From Deltaproteobacteria bacterium (GTDB taxonomy: Bacteria > Desulfobacterota > Syntrophia > Syntrophales > Fen-1087), in contig JAPLJM010000063.1 of the NCBI GenBank assembly GCA_026388595.1, forward strand, positions 1-13,254: a DNA stretch of 13,254 nt, read 5' to 3'. Numbering within the stretch: position 1 is the first letter of the stretch; every line of letters begins with the position of its first letter. Both the position numbers and the translations under genes were made by a program. Shown one piece after another: positions 1 to 6,628 of the stretch. Below the pieces are notes generated by a model. It ran no database searches, had not been told where the DNA came from, and saw only the letters and a list, made by a program, of their open reading frames with translations.

Positions 1-381
1 GATTTTTCCGGTGTTTCCGTCCACCTCGATCACCTCTCCGTCGACCGCCCGGTCATAGAGTTCCGTCGATTCAAAGATCGGCAGCCCCATGTTGAAGGCG
101 TTCCGGTAGAAGATCCGGGCGAAACTCTTGGCAATCACGCAGGCAATCCCCGCCGCCTTGATGGCGATGGGGGCATGTTCGCGGGAGGACCCGCAGCCGA
201 AATTCTCTCCCGCCACGATCATATCCCCGGGTTTGATTTTTTTGACAAATGCCGGATCTGCGTCTTCCATGCAATGGGCTGCGAGAAACGCCGGGTCCGT
301 CGCATTGATGTACCTGGCCGGAATGATCAGATCGGTATTGAGGTGATCCCCGAATTTCCAGATTCTTCCTGTGAATTTCAT
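1..381 (-). CDS. leuD: 3-isopropylmalate dehydratase small subunit, 3' end outside window
   Basis: This is the small (swivel-domain) subunit of the aconitase-family enzyme that interconverts 2- and 3-isopropylmalate in leucine synthesis in the cytoplasm. The 127 visible residues start MKFTGRIWKFGD and carry the NTDLIIPARY stretch (15-24), the small-subunit signature GENFGCGSSREHAP (58-71), and the conserved KSFARIFYRNAFNMGLP block (85-101). The family is usually about 160-170 residues, so roughly 35-40 C-terminal residues lie beyond position 1. The start ATG overlaps the leuC stop as ATGA, so the two subunits are translationally coupled. The substrate loop just after residue 20 reads ARYINATDP. 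Loop identity separates isopropylmalate from homoaconitate enzymes, and I cannot settle the substrate from it. Leucine synthesis is the likeliest role. Confidence 0.9.
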   Translation of the reverse strand, partial: MKFTGRIWKFGDHLNTDLIIPARYINATDPAFLAAHCMEDADPAFVKKIKPGDMIVAGENFGCGSSREHAPIAIKAAGIACVIAKSFARIFYRNAFNMGLPIFESTELYDRAVDGEVIEVDGNTGKI

Positions 382-1658
382 AATGGCGGCACCCCCTTCA
401 GTTCGTCCGGACTTGCGATCCGCCCCAGGACGGCCGACGCTGCGGCGATGGCCGGATTGGCCAGGTAGACTTCGCTGCCCGGATGTCCCATGCGTCCCAC
501 GAAGTTCCGGTTTGTCGTGGCCACGGCCCTTTCCCCGTCGGCCAGGATGCCCATGTGGCCGCCCAGACAGGGGCCGCAGGTCGGCGCGCTGATGACGGCC
601 TGCGCGTCCAGGAAGATCTCGAGCAGACCCTCCATCATGGCCGTTCGGTAAATCTCCGGCGTCGCAGGGATGATGATCAGGCGCACATAGGGGGCCACCG
701 TTCTGCCTCTCAGCACATGGGCGGCGATTCGCAGATCCTCGATGCGGCCATTGGTGCAGGAGCCGATAAAAACCTGGTCTATCTTGATGGAGCCGACTTT
801 GCTGATCCCCTTGGTGTTCGAGGGCAGATGGGGAAAGGCCACCTGGGGCTCTATCCCGCTGACATCGATCTCCAGAACGGAAGCATAGGCGGCGTCGGGG
901 TCGGATGTGTAAAAGGTGAAGTCCCGTTCCGCCCTGTATTGGCAATAATCCCGGGCGGTCTCATCGGGGATGAAGATGCCGTTTTTGGCCCCCGCCTCAA
1001 TGACCATATTGGCAATGGTGAAGCGGTCGGACATGGTCAGGTCCCGCACCGTCTCGCCGGTGAACTCCATCGCCTGGTAGGTGGCGCCGTCCACGCCGAT
1101 CTGCCCGATCAGATGGAGGATCAGATCCTTTCCCGTCACCCAGGGGTTGCGCCTGCCGTAAAAGACGATCTTCATCGTCTCCGGGACTTTGAACCAGAGC
1201 TCGCCTGTCAGCATGACCGCCGCCAGGTCCGTGCTCCCCACCCCCGTCGCGAAGGCCCCCAGGGCGCCGTAGGTGCAGGTGTGGCTGTCGGCGCCGATGA
1301 CGAGGTCGCCGGGCACAACAATGCCCTGCTCGGGCAGGAGGACGTGGCACACCCCGATCTGCCCGCCTTCATAGTAATGGCTCAGCTTGTGCTCCCGGGC
1401 GAAATCCCTTAGAATCTTGGCGTTCTGGGCCGACTGGATGTCCTTATTCGGCGTGAAGTGATCGGGAACGATCACGACCTTGTTGCGGTCGAAGACTTTA
1501 TGCCCCCCGGCCTTCTTGAACTCCGCGATGGCGATGGGGGCTGTGACATCGTGACCCATGGCGACATCGACCTTCGCGTTGATCAGCATCCCCGGCTGGA
1601 CCTCTTTGATCCCCGCATGCTTTGCCAGGATCTTTTCCGTAATCGTCATGCCCATCAT
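378..1658 (-). CDS. leuC: 3-isopropylmalate dehydratase large subunit (aconitase family)
   Basis: This is the catalytic [4Fe-4S] subunit paired with LeuD for isopropylmalate isomerisation. It has 426 residues, which matches the shorter archaeal-type LeuC/HacA class rather than the roughly 470-residue enterobacterial class. Visible motifs are GADSHTCTYGA (122-132), FIGSCTNGR (297-305, cluster ligand Cys301), APTCGPCLGGHMG (358-370, ligands Cys361 and Cys364), and the C-terminal NFVGRMGHPGSEVYLANP block (385-402). The start has two adjacent ATG codons (1658 and 1655). A GGGAGAGG ribosome binding site lies just upstream on the minus strand. A weak promoter-like pair on the minus strand (TTGAAT 1720-1715, TATGGA 1697-1692) is possible but unconvincing. 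No T-box or leader peptide was seen. Homoaconitase of the same family is the main alternative. The gene order, leuC before leuD with a 4-base overlap, is typical. Confidence 0.92.
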   Translation of the reverse strand: MMGMTITEKILAKHAGIKEVQPGMLINAKVDVAMGHDVTAPIAIAEFKKAGGHKVFDRNKVVIVPDHFTPNKDIQSAQNAKILRDFAREHKLSHYYEGGQIGVCHVLLPEQGIVVPGDLVIGADSHTCTYGALGAFATGVGSTDLAAVMLTGELWFKVPETMKIVFYGRRNPWVTGKDLILHLIGQIGVDGATYQAMEFTGETVRDLTMSDRFTIANMVIEAGAKNGIFIPDETARDYCQYRAERDFTFYTSDPDAAYASVLEIDVSGIEPQVAFPHLPSNTKGISKVGSIKIDQVFIGSCTNGRIEDLRIAAHVLRGRTVAPYVRLIIIPATPEIYRTAMMEGLLEIFLDAQAVISAPTCGPCLGGHMGILADGERAVATTNRNFVGRMGHPGSEVYLANPAIAAASAVLGRIASPDELKGVPPL

Positions 1659-1756
1659 TTACCGCCTCTCCCTTTTTCTCATACCGCCCTTTCCATACGC
1701 TATTGTGTTTTTAAATTCAATGCAGAATGCAAATAACCCGATTCAACCCATGGAGA

Positions 1757-1903
1757 CCGATGGAAAATGGCTTTGCAAGCGGCGAATCAAATGTCTTTCG
1801 CCTTTCCAGTGCTGAAGAGAACAGCTTGTTTCTAATCATCATATGATAAAAACATCCCTGGAAGCGAAAAAGATTTTTGAGTAGCGGTGAAGCCATTTTT
1901 CAA
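1757..1903 (+). repeat. 147-bp foldback (REPIN-like) intergenic repeat, copy 1
   Basis: The left arm (1757-1809) and right arm (1860-1903) are imperfect inverted repeats of each other. Both outer ends read GAAAA(A)TGGCTT inward, and both inner ends carry TCTTT...CGC..TTCC. They flank a centre of about 50 bp containing the perfect palindrome ATCATATGAT (1838-1847). The whole unit reappears inverted at 6466-6612. By hand alignment the left arm matches the far arm of that copy at about 49 of 53 positions, with one indel. The right arm matches its counterpart at 36 of 44. The element lies between the leuC start and the terminator of the spy-like gene and encodes nothing. The repeat relation is read directly. 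The REPIN comparison is inference. Confidence 0.85.
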
Positions 1904-1931
1904 CAGCCTTCATGGACAACTGTTTCATCAC

Positions 1932-1956
1932 AAAAAAACACGGGAGTTTCCTCCCG
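1932..1956 (-). terminator. Intrinsic terminator of the spy-like gene
   Basis: On the minus strand, 29 bases after the TAA stop at 1986, the RNA would form CGGGAG-GAAA-CTCCCG. This is a 6-bp GC-rich stem (1941-1956) closed by a GNRA-type tetraloop. It is followed by TG and seven Ts (A tract 1932-1938 on the plus strand). Confidence 0.9.
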
Positions 1957-1985
1957 GGTTCGTACGAGTCTGTTTTATTTACCGT

Positions 1986-2537
1986 TTACCAGTTTCCACG
2001 AGGTCCGTCTCCAGGACCAAATCCGGGACCGCCACCAGGTCCCCCAGGTCCCCCGGCGCACCGTCCTCCACCGCCGCCGCCGGGACCGAAGCCTCTGCCG
2101 CCCATGAAGGTCTGGGCCTTGGTCTGCTGCTCAGGGGTCAGAACGTTGAATACAGCCAGGCGCTGGCTGGTTCTTTTATCCTGCATCTGATCGCGCAGGC
2201 CTCTGATTTCTTTCTGCACCGCCATGATTTTTTCCTGATCCGGTTTCGTTTGCAGCCAGAGCAGTTTCAGTTCGCCGCGCTTGCTGAACATCTTGTCCTG
2301 CAAGGGCTTGATGTCTTTCAGGTGAGCTTCGCGCAAAGCCTTGATCTTTGCCGTCTGTTCGGCTGTCAGACCGAGTTGGGAGGACGCCGGGATATCGCCT
2401 TCATAACCCTGACCGCCGATGCAGGCGCCTCTTCCCTGTCCGCGACCCCCTCCGCCGCCCCACCCGTAGGCGAAGGTCGCTGAGGCCAAGGCCGTCGAGA
2501 TAAGAACGGCCACAAATACCATGGATAGCTTTTTCAT
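1986..2537 (-). CDS. Spy/CpxP/ZraP-like periplasmic protein
   Basis: This is a secreted protein of the LTxxQ family, whose members (Spy, CpxP, ZraP) are periplasmic chaperones or envelope-stress modulators. It has 183 residues from ATG 2537, which has AAAGGAG eight bases upstream. An in-frame TTG at 2555 lies on that ribosome binding site and is rejected. The signal peptide is MKKLSMVFVAVLISTALASA with likely cleavage after Ala23. Next come a Gly-rich stretch (26-44), the first LTAEQ (57-61), a charged helical region (62-128), and the second LTPEQ (133-137). The tail is Gly/Pro-rich (146-181). The only cysteines are Cys39 and Cys160, one in each flexible end, and only one histidine is present. 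The His-rich metal site of classical ZraP is therefore absent. It has its own sigma-54 promoter and is divergent from a ZraSR-like two-component system. The ligand or client is unknown. Confidence 0.88.
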   Translation of the reverse strand: MKKLSMVFVAVLISTALASATFAYGWGGGGGRGQGRGACIGGQGYEGDIPASSQLGLTAEQTAKIKALREAHLKDIKPLQDKMFSKRGELKLLWLQTKPDQEKIMAVQKEIRGLRDQMQDKRTSQRLAVFNVLTPEQQTKAQTFMGGRGFGPGGGGGGRCAGGPGGPGGGPGFGPGDGPRGNW

Positions 2538-2588
2538 TGTATATTCTCCTTTCAAATATTAGCTCTGATTTTGTTTTGCTTCTGTAAT

Positions 2589-2604
2589 AGCAATGGATGT
2601 GCCA
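2589..2604 (-). promoter_or_regulatory. Sigma-54 promoter of the spy-like gene
   Basis: The minus strand reads TGGCAC-ATCCA-TTGCT. This matches the sigma-54 consensus TGGCAC-N5-TTGCW at every defined position, with GG and GC ten bases apart. The predicted start is near 2578, giving a leader of about 41 nt before ATG 2537. The divergent operon encodes a sigma-54 activator, which fits. No transcription data are available here. Confidence 0.85.
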
Positions 2605-2677
2605 ACAATCTAAATTATCTGTAAGCTACTGATTTCATAAAATAATAAATTTAATGATCCCATATGCCATGAAGATG

Positions 2678-2707
2678 TTGCCCATGGATAAAGAAAAACT
2701 GGATAAT
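2678..2707 (+). promoter_or_regulatory. Possible sigma-70 promoter of the two-component operon
   Basis: TTGCCC (2678-2683) and GATAAT (2702-2707) are separated by 18 bp and point towards the kinase gene at 2792. The -10 hexamer lies inside the first TGGATA dyad. A regulator bound there could therefore control its own operon. The -35 match is only 4 of 6. Confidence 0.4.
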
Positions 2708-2749
2708 AAGTATCCACTTGTGGTATCCAGCTGGATAATAAGTATCCAC
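2699..2749 (+). promoter_or_regulatory. Tandem dyad operator / candidate enhancer (UAS)
   Basis: A 19-bp sequence, CTGGATAATAAGTATCCAC, occurs twice (2699-2717 and 2731-2749), 32 bp apart. Each copy contains the dyad TGGATA-N5-TATCCA. The perfect 14-bp palindrome TATCCAGCTGGATA (2724-2737) joins them. The 32-bp period equals three helical turns, so both dyads face the same side. They lie about 120-170 bp upstream of the predicted sigma-54 start of the spy-like gene, a normal enhancer distance for NtrC-type activators. The regulator encoded at 4608-5978 is the obvious candidate, by inference. Confidence 0.65.
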
Positions 2750-2791
2750 GGCAGATCCCCCTTTCCATAGAGGGGATGAAGGTGAGTTGGA

Positions 2792-4516
2792 ATGAATAAA
2801 AAACGCCTGGCAGGGGTTTCCCCCTGGATCATCATCGGGGCCGTGCTGGTCCTGGCACCCATCTTTCTATTCATGACCCGACAGAGCCTCGACCGCCAGC
2901 AAGCCTATACAACCAAGCTCCTCACGGAGAAAGGCGGCGCCCTGATCCGGTCCTTCGAGGCGGGCGCCCGGACCGGCATCGGCCTCAAGTGGGGACACTT
3001 TCAACTCCAGAAGCTCCTCATGGAAACGGCCCAGCAGCCGGATATCGATTATCTGATCGTCACGGACATAAACGGCGTCATTCTGGCCGACAGCGATCCC
3101 TCCCTGCTTGGTGAAATCTATGGCGCCGATCTCGATCTCAAGCGCATCTCAACCTCCGCTGCACTGCAATGGCGCCAGGTTCCTAATGCGGAAGGCGCCG
3201 ATACCTTCGAAATTTACCGTCAATTCAGGCCAGCCCGGGAAGATGACCAGGGATTTCAGGGCCGGATCCGTTTGGATGGCCCACAGACACCGGTGGAATC
3301 GGATAAAGATGCCTCTTCCGGAAAGCTGGTGATCTTTGTGGGGCTGGATATGGGACCCATTGAGGCCGCCCGCAAAGAGGACAACCGCAATACCATCATG
3401 ATGGCCGTGATCTTCCTGCTCGTCGGCATCTCCGGGATCATTTCCCTGATGCTGGCCCAGGGATACCGTGCCGCGCGGACCTCGCTGTCCCGCGTCCAGG
3501 CCTTCTCCGACAATCTGGTTGAGAACATGCCCATGGGGCTCGTCGCCGTCGATCAGGCCGGCCGGATTACCGCCTTCAACCAGACGGCCGAGTCTATCCT
3601 GCAGAGGGGCGCCGCGGACGTCGTCGGTCAAAAGGCCGCTGACATTCTGCCGGAAACCTGCCGTGATCTTATCGGGATGCTGGAAAGGGAAAAACGGATC
3701 ATTGCCAGGGAGATGGACTGTCCCTTTGAGGACGGCAGCACGATCCCCCTGGAAGTGATTGCAACGATTCTGGAGGAAGAGGATGGCCACCGGGGGGTAG
3801 TCGTCCTCTTCCGGGATATTACGGAGATTCAGCAACTGAAGAAGGAGGTTGCCCGCAGCCAGCGTCTGGCCTCGCTGGGCAGCCTTGCCGCCGGGGTGGC
3901 CCACGAAATCCGCAATCCCCTGAGTTCCATTAAGGGGTTTGCGACCTATTTCAAGGAGCGATACCGGGATGATCCTGAAGACGGAAAAACAGCCGATATT
4001 ATGGTTCAGGAGGTGGACCGTCTGAACCGCGTCATCAGCCAGTTGCTTGACTATGCAAGGCCCATGACAATGCACCGACAGGAAACCCCCATCCAGGGCA
4101 TCCTCCGGCATGCCCTCCGGATGACGGAAGCGCAGGCAAGGGAAAAGGGGATCACCCTGCACCTGGATCTGCCGGATCTCCCCGCGGTCAGCATCGATCC
4201 GGACCGGATGAAACAGGTCTTTCTGAATCTATTTCTCAACGCCCTGGGCGCCATGGAAAATGGCGGTGTGCTGTCCGTCGCCACGGCAATGCGCTCCGGT
4301 GGGTGCATCCGGGTAGAGGTCCGGGATACGGGCGTTGGCATCGCTTCCGGGGATTTGGGACGAATTTTTGACCCATACTTTACGACAAAGCCCTCGGGTG
4401 CAGGCCTGGGCCTGGCCATCGTGCAGAAAATCGTTGAAGCCCATGGCGGAGAAATCCAGGTATCAAGTGCGCTTGGCCAGGGAACGACGGTGACGATCGG
4501 ATTGCCGGTTAATTAA
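2792..4516 (+). CDS. ZraS/NtrB-type membrane sensor histidine kinase
   Basis: This is an inner-membrane sensor kinase of 574 residues. Transmembrane helix 1 spans about 12-28. The periplasmic sensor (about 30-200) contains DYLIVTDINGVILADSDPSLLG (86-107), which resembles a PDC/Cache-type fold. Transmembrane helix 2 spans about 201-222. A PAS domain follows (about 238-350). HisKA has phospho-acceptor His371 in GVAHEIRNPLSS. HATPase_c has an N box (NLFLNALGAM, 479-488), G1 DTGVGI (512-517), F box FDPYFTTK (526-533) and G2 GAGLGLAIV (536-544). The start ATG follows GAAGGTGA. All catalytic motifs are intact. The regulator gene follows after 91 bp. The layout, divergent from a Spy/ZraP-like gene with a sigma-54 promoter, suggests an envelope or metal stress signal. 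The actual stimulus cannot be read from the sequence. Confidence 0.92.
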   Translation: MNKKRLAGVSPWIIIGAVLVLAPIFLFMTRQSLDRQQAYTTKLLTEKGGALIRSFEAGARTGIGLKWGHFQLQKLLMETAQQPDIDYLIVTDINGVILADSDPSLLGEIYGADLDLKRISTSAALQWRQVPNAEGADTFEIYRQFRPAREDDQGFQGRIRLDGPQTPVESDKDASSGKLVIFVGLDMGPIEAARKEDNRNTIMMAVIFLLVGISGIISLMLAQGYRAARTSLSRVQAFSDNLVENMPMGLVAVDQAGRITAFNQTAESILQRGAADVVGQKAADILPETCRDLIGMLEREKRIIAREMDCPFEDGSTIPLEVIATILEEEDGHRGVVVLFRDITEIQQLKKEVARSQRLASLGSLAAGVAHEIRNPLSSIKGFATYFKERYRDDPEDGKTADIMVQEVDRLNRVISQLLDYARPMTMHRQETPIQGILRHALRMTEAQAREKGITLHLDLPDLPAVSIDPDRMKQVFLNLFLNALGAMENGGVLSVATAMRSGGCIRVEVRDTGVGIASGDLGRIFDPYFTTKPSGAGLGLAIVQKIVEAHGGEIQVSSALGQGTTVTIGLPVN

Positions 4517-4553
4517 CGGTGAAAGGAACGGCTTGAAACCGTTTCTTACACGC

Positions 4554-4598
4554 GGAAGCGGAAAAGCTTTTTAAGTGGCGGCGAAGCCATTTTTCAAA
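4554..4598 (+). repeat. Solo arm of the foldback repeat family, between kinase and regulator genes
   Basis: This 45-bp unit runs from GGAAGCG to CATTTTTCAAA. It matches the right arm of copy 1 (1860-1904) at 39 of 45 positions by hand alignment, in the same orientation. There is no partner arm nearby. Upstream, 4525-4545 holds a small hairpin-like dyad (AACGG...CCGTT). The unit ends at the AAAGG (4596-4600) that is the ribosome binding site of the next gene, so the element lies in the leader of the regulator coding region. Confidence 0.8.
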
Positions 4599-4607
4599 GG
4601 TCTCTCT

Positions 4608-5978
4608 ATGAAACCAAAAAACACCATTTTAGTGGTCGATGACGACCGGGCTCACCGGACGATGCTGCGGACGCTGCTGTCCGGCTGGGGCTATACCGTG
4701 GCCGAGGCCGACGACGGCGGCGCGGCGATCGCACAGGTCCATGAAAAGCCCTTTGACCTGATCCTCATGGATGTGCGCATGGTCAAGGTCTCCGGTCTGG
4801 AGGCCCTCGCGGAAATCAAGGCGTTCAATCCCGCGATTCCGGTGATCATTATGACAGCTTATGCCTCCGTGGAGACGGCGGTGGAGGCCCTGAAGAAGGG
4901 GGCCTATGATTATCTGACCAAGCCGCTGGATTTCGATGAGCTGCGCCTGACCATGGAAAGGGCCATGGATCACAGCCAGTTGAAAAAGGAAAACCGCCTG
5001 CTCCGGGAGCGTCTGGGCAGACGCTTCGACCGGCGGAACCTCATCGGCCGGTCCCAGGCCATGACCGCCCTGCTGGAGACGGTGGCCCAGGTGGCCCCCT
5101 CCGAGGCAACGGTCCTGATTACGGGAGAGTCGGGAACAGGCAAGGAAATGATCGCCGGGGCCATCCATTTCAATAGTTTCCGCAAAGAAGGCGCCTTTAT
5201 CAAGATAAACTGTGCTGCCATTACGGAAACCCTGCTGGAGTCGGAGTTGTTTGGACATGAGAAAGGGGCATTCACCGGCGCTGACCGCCGCAAGGAGGGC
5301 AAATTCCGGCAGGCCGACGGCGGTAGTATCTTTCTGGATGAGGTGAGCGAGATGTCCCTGGCCATGCAGGTCAAGCTGCTTCGTGTCCTGCAGGAGCGGG
5401 AAATCACCCGCGTCGGCGGCGAGGAAGTCCTCAAGGTGGATGTGCGGGTGATCGCCGCCACCAATCGCAATCTGCTTCAGGACATGGCGGCGGGCCGTTT
5501 CCGGGAAGATCTCTACTACCGGTTGAACGTGGTGGCCCTCCACCTGCCGCCGCTCCGGGACCGCCGGGAGGACATTCCGCTTCTGGCCCAGCGCTTCCTG
5601 ATTGATTTTGCCAAACAGAACCACAAAACGATCAGGGGATTCACGCCGCAGGCCATGGACCGCCTGCTGAGGTATGCCTGGCCGGGAAATGTCAGGGAAT
5701 TGATGAACGCCGTGGAGCGAGGCGTCGTCTTGTCCCGGTTGGAATACATGGATGAAGCGGAGCTGCCGTTGATCCTTGTTGCGGAAAGCACGGCCATGCC
5801 GCAGCCGTCGCCGGAGGGGATGCAGAACGGCGAAGCGCCCCTGGAAGAGGTGGAGAAGACCACGATTCTCAAGACCCTGGCGGCCACCGAGGGCAATAAA
5901 AGCGAAGCGGCGCGCCGCCTCGGCATCACCCGCCGCACCCTCCACCAGAAACTGAAAAGATGGGGCATGATGAGTTAA
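4608..5978 (+). CDS. NtrC-family sigma-54-dependent response regulator (ZraR/AtoC-like)
   Basis: This cytoplasmic transcription activator, partner of the upstream kinase, has 456 residues from ATG 4608 (AAAGG seven bases upstream). A GTG at 4575 lies inside the repeat and would add a non-homologous extension. Domains: receiver (about 5-120) with acidic pair Asp11/Asp12, phospho-acceptor Asp55, Thr83 and Lys105. The AAA+ sigma-54 interaction domain (about 145-380) has Walker A GESGTGKE (173-180), the sigma-54-contacting GAFTGA (220-225), Walker B GGSIFLDE (238-245) and an arginine-finger region around FREDLYYRL. A Fis-type helix-turn-helix follows (about 413-452), with EAARRLGITRRTLHQKLKRW. 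GAFTGA is intact, so it should activate sigma-54 promoters. The promoter at 2589-2604 is the nearest target. Confidence 0.95.
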   Translation: MKPKNTILVVDDDRAHRTMLRTLLSGWGYTVAEADDGGAAIAQVHEKPFDLILMDVRMVKVSGLEALAEIKAFNPAIPVIIMTAYASVETAVEALKKGAYDYLTKPLDFDELRLTMERAMDHSQLKKENRLLRERLGRRFDRRNLIGRSQAMTALLETVAQVAPSEATVLITGESGTGKEMIAGAIHFNSFRKEGAFIKINCAAITETLLESELFGHEKGAFTGADRRKEGKFRQADGGSIFLDEVSEMSLAMQVKLLRVLQEREITRVGGEEVLKVDVRVIAATNRNLLQDMAAGRFREDLYYRLNVVALHLPPLRDRREDIPLLAQRFLIDFAKQNHKTIRGFTPQAMDRLLRYAWPGNVRELMNAVERGVVLSRLEYMDEAELPLILVAESTAMPQPSPEGMQNGEAPLEEVEKTTILKTLAATEGNKSEAARRLGITRRTLHQKLKRWGMMS

Positions 5979-5991
5979 TTAAGGAGAAAAA

Positions 5992-6456
5992 ATGTCTTTG
6001 GTCGGAGAAAAAATCGATGCCTGGTGCTTAAAATGCAAGCTGGAGCTGGCCCACGTCGTGCTTTACGAGCGGTCCGGACAAGCGGCCAGGGTCAAGTGCC
6101 AGACCTGCGGCGCGGAGCATATGTATCGCGGGTTGAAGCCGCAAAAAAAACCGGGCGTTGTCGCCTTCAATCTGAGCAGGCTCAACCGCCCCAAGTCGAC
6201 CCTGCAAAATGCGCAGACGGTCCGGGAAGCGGAAACGCGCTGGGTCCTCAAAAATCATGAGCTGAAACCGGACCGGCCGATCCGGGCGTATGATATGAAG
6301 GAACGCTACACCCGGGGGGACGTCATCAATCATCCCCAGTTCGGCCTGGGTTTTGTGGAACGGATCGTCACGGATAACCGTATAGATATCCTCTTCAGGA
6401 ATGGTCTCCGGACGCTGGGGATGAACTATGTAAGATTCCCCCAGCCCCCTCTGTAG
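5992..6456 (+). CDS. Zinc-ribbon protein with C-terminal Tudor/KOW-like domain, function unknown
   Basis: This 154-residue protein begins 13 bp after the regulator stop, with a strong AAGGAG ribosome binding site. It is probably the third gene of the two-component operon. The N-terminus has two CxxC knuckles (Cys12/Cys15 and Cys36/Cys39), which look like a zinc ribbon. A basic linker follows (46-100). The C-terminal part, YTRGDVINHPQFGLGFVERI (106-125) and following residues to DILFRNGLRTLGMNY, resembles the small beta-barrel of UvrD-tail, KOW or CarD-like domains: G-D-x-V-x-H-P-x-F-G-x-G-x-V. Such barrels bind protein partners or nucleic acid. I do not recognise a named gene. A role in nucleic-acid binding is inference from the domain combination. 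Confidence 0.8.
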   Translation: MSLVGEKIDAWCLKCKLELAHVVLYERSGQAARVKCQTCGAEHMYRGLKPQKKPGVVAFNLSRLNRPKSTLQNAQTVREAETRWVLKNHELKPDRPIRAYDMKERYTRGDVINHPQFGLGFVERIVTDNRIDILFRNGLRTLGMNYVRFPQPPL

Positions 6457-6465
6457 AAAAGAGGG
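6447..6465 (+). other. Hairpin spanning the stop codon of the zinc-ribbon gene
   Basis: CCCTCT (6447-6452) and AGAGGG (6460-6465) form a perfect 6-bp stem whose 7-nt loop contains the TAG stop (6454-6456). There is no T tract right after it, so a simple intrinsic terminator is unlikely. It abuts the second foldback repeat, and the two may form one 3' RNA structure. Confidence 0.5.
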
Positions 6466-6612
6466 CGATGGAAAATGGCTTTGCCGCCGCTCAAAAACCT
6501 TTTTCGCTTCAGAGGGGCTCGTATCACATTATGATTAATGGCATGCGATTAACTTCAATGCTGGAAAGGCGAAAAACATTTGATTCGCCGCTTGCAAACC
6601 ATTTTTCATCGG
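6466..6612 (-). repeat. 147-bp foldback (REPIN-like) intergenic repeat, copy 2 (inverted relative to copy 1)
   Basis: The arms at 6466-6512 and 6561-6612 are inverted relative to each other around a 48-bp centre. Read on the minus strand the unit is collinear with 1757-1903. The first arm shares a 22-nt identical core (TTGCAAGCGGCGAATCAAATGT split by no gap) and an identical 14-nt inner end. The centres also align (shared GAAG..AA, TAATCAT, TGATA). The last arm matches at 36 of 44. The length equals copy 1 at 147 bp. It fills most of the 172-bp gap before etfB and ends 16 bp short of its ATG. Confidence 0.85.
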
Positions 6613-6628
6613 TAATAAAGTTTTCGAT

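Noticed and set aside
483..1412. Long plus-strand open frame of 309 codons opposite leuC
   Set aside because: It is antisense to a strongly conserved leuC, shows no family resemblance, and is the expected GC-rich shadow frame.
1692..1720. Sigma-70 promoter for leuC
   Set aside because: TTGAAT and TATGGA match the consensus poorly, so it is not listed as a feature.
1911..2190. Plus-strand reading frame starting at the ATG after the first foldback repeat
   Set aside because: It runs through the terminator and then antisense to the Spy-like gene, giving a Pro-rich shadow peptide.
2699..2749. Direct repeat as a CRISPR-like or IS end signal
   Set aside because: There are only two copies, a 13-bp spacer, strong dyads and a promoter context. 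An operator fits better.
4575..4607. GTG start giving an 11-residue extension of the response regulator
   Set aside because: The GTG lies inside the repeat unit and has no ribosome site. ATG 4608 has AAAGG at seven bases and begins right before the receiver fold.
4629..5945. Minus-strand open frame of 438 codons
   Set aside because: It mirrors the response regulator gene, whose catalytic motifs are all intact on the plus strand.
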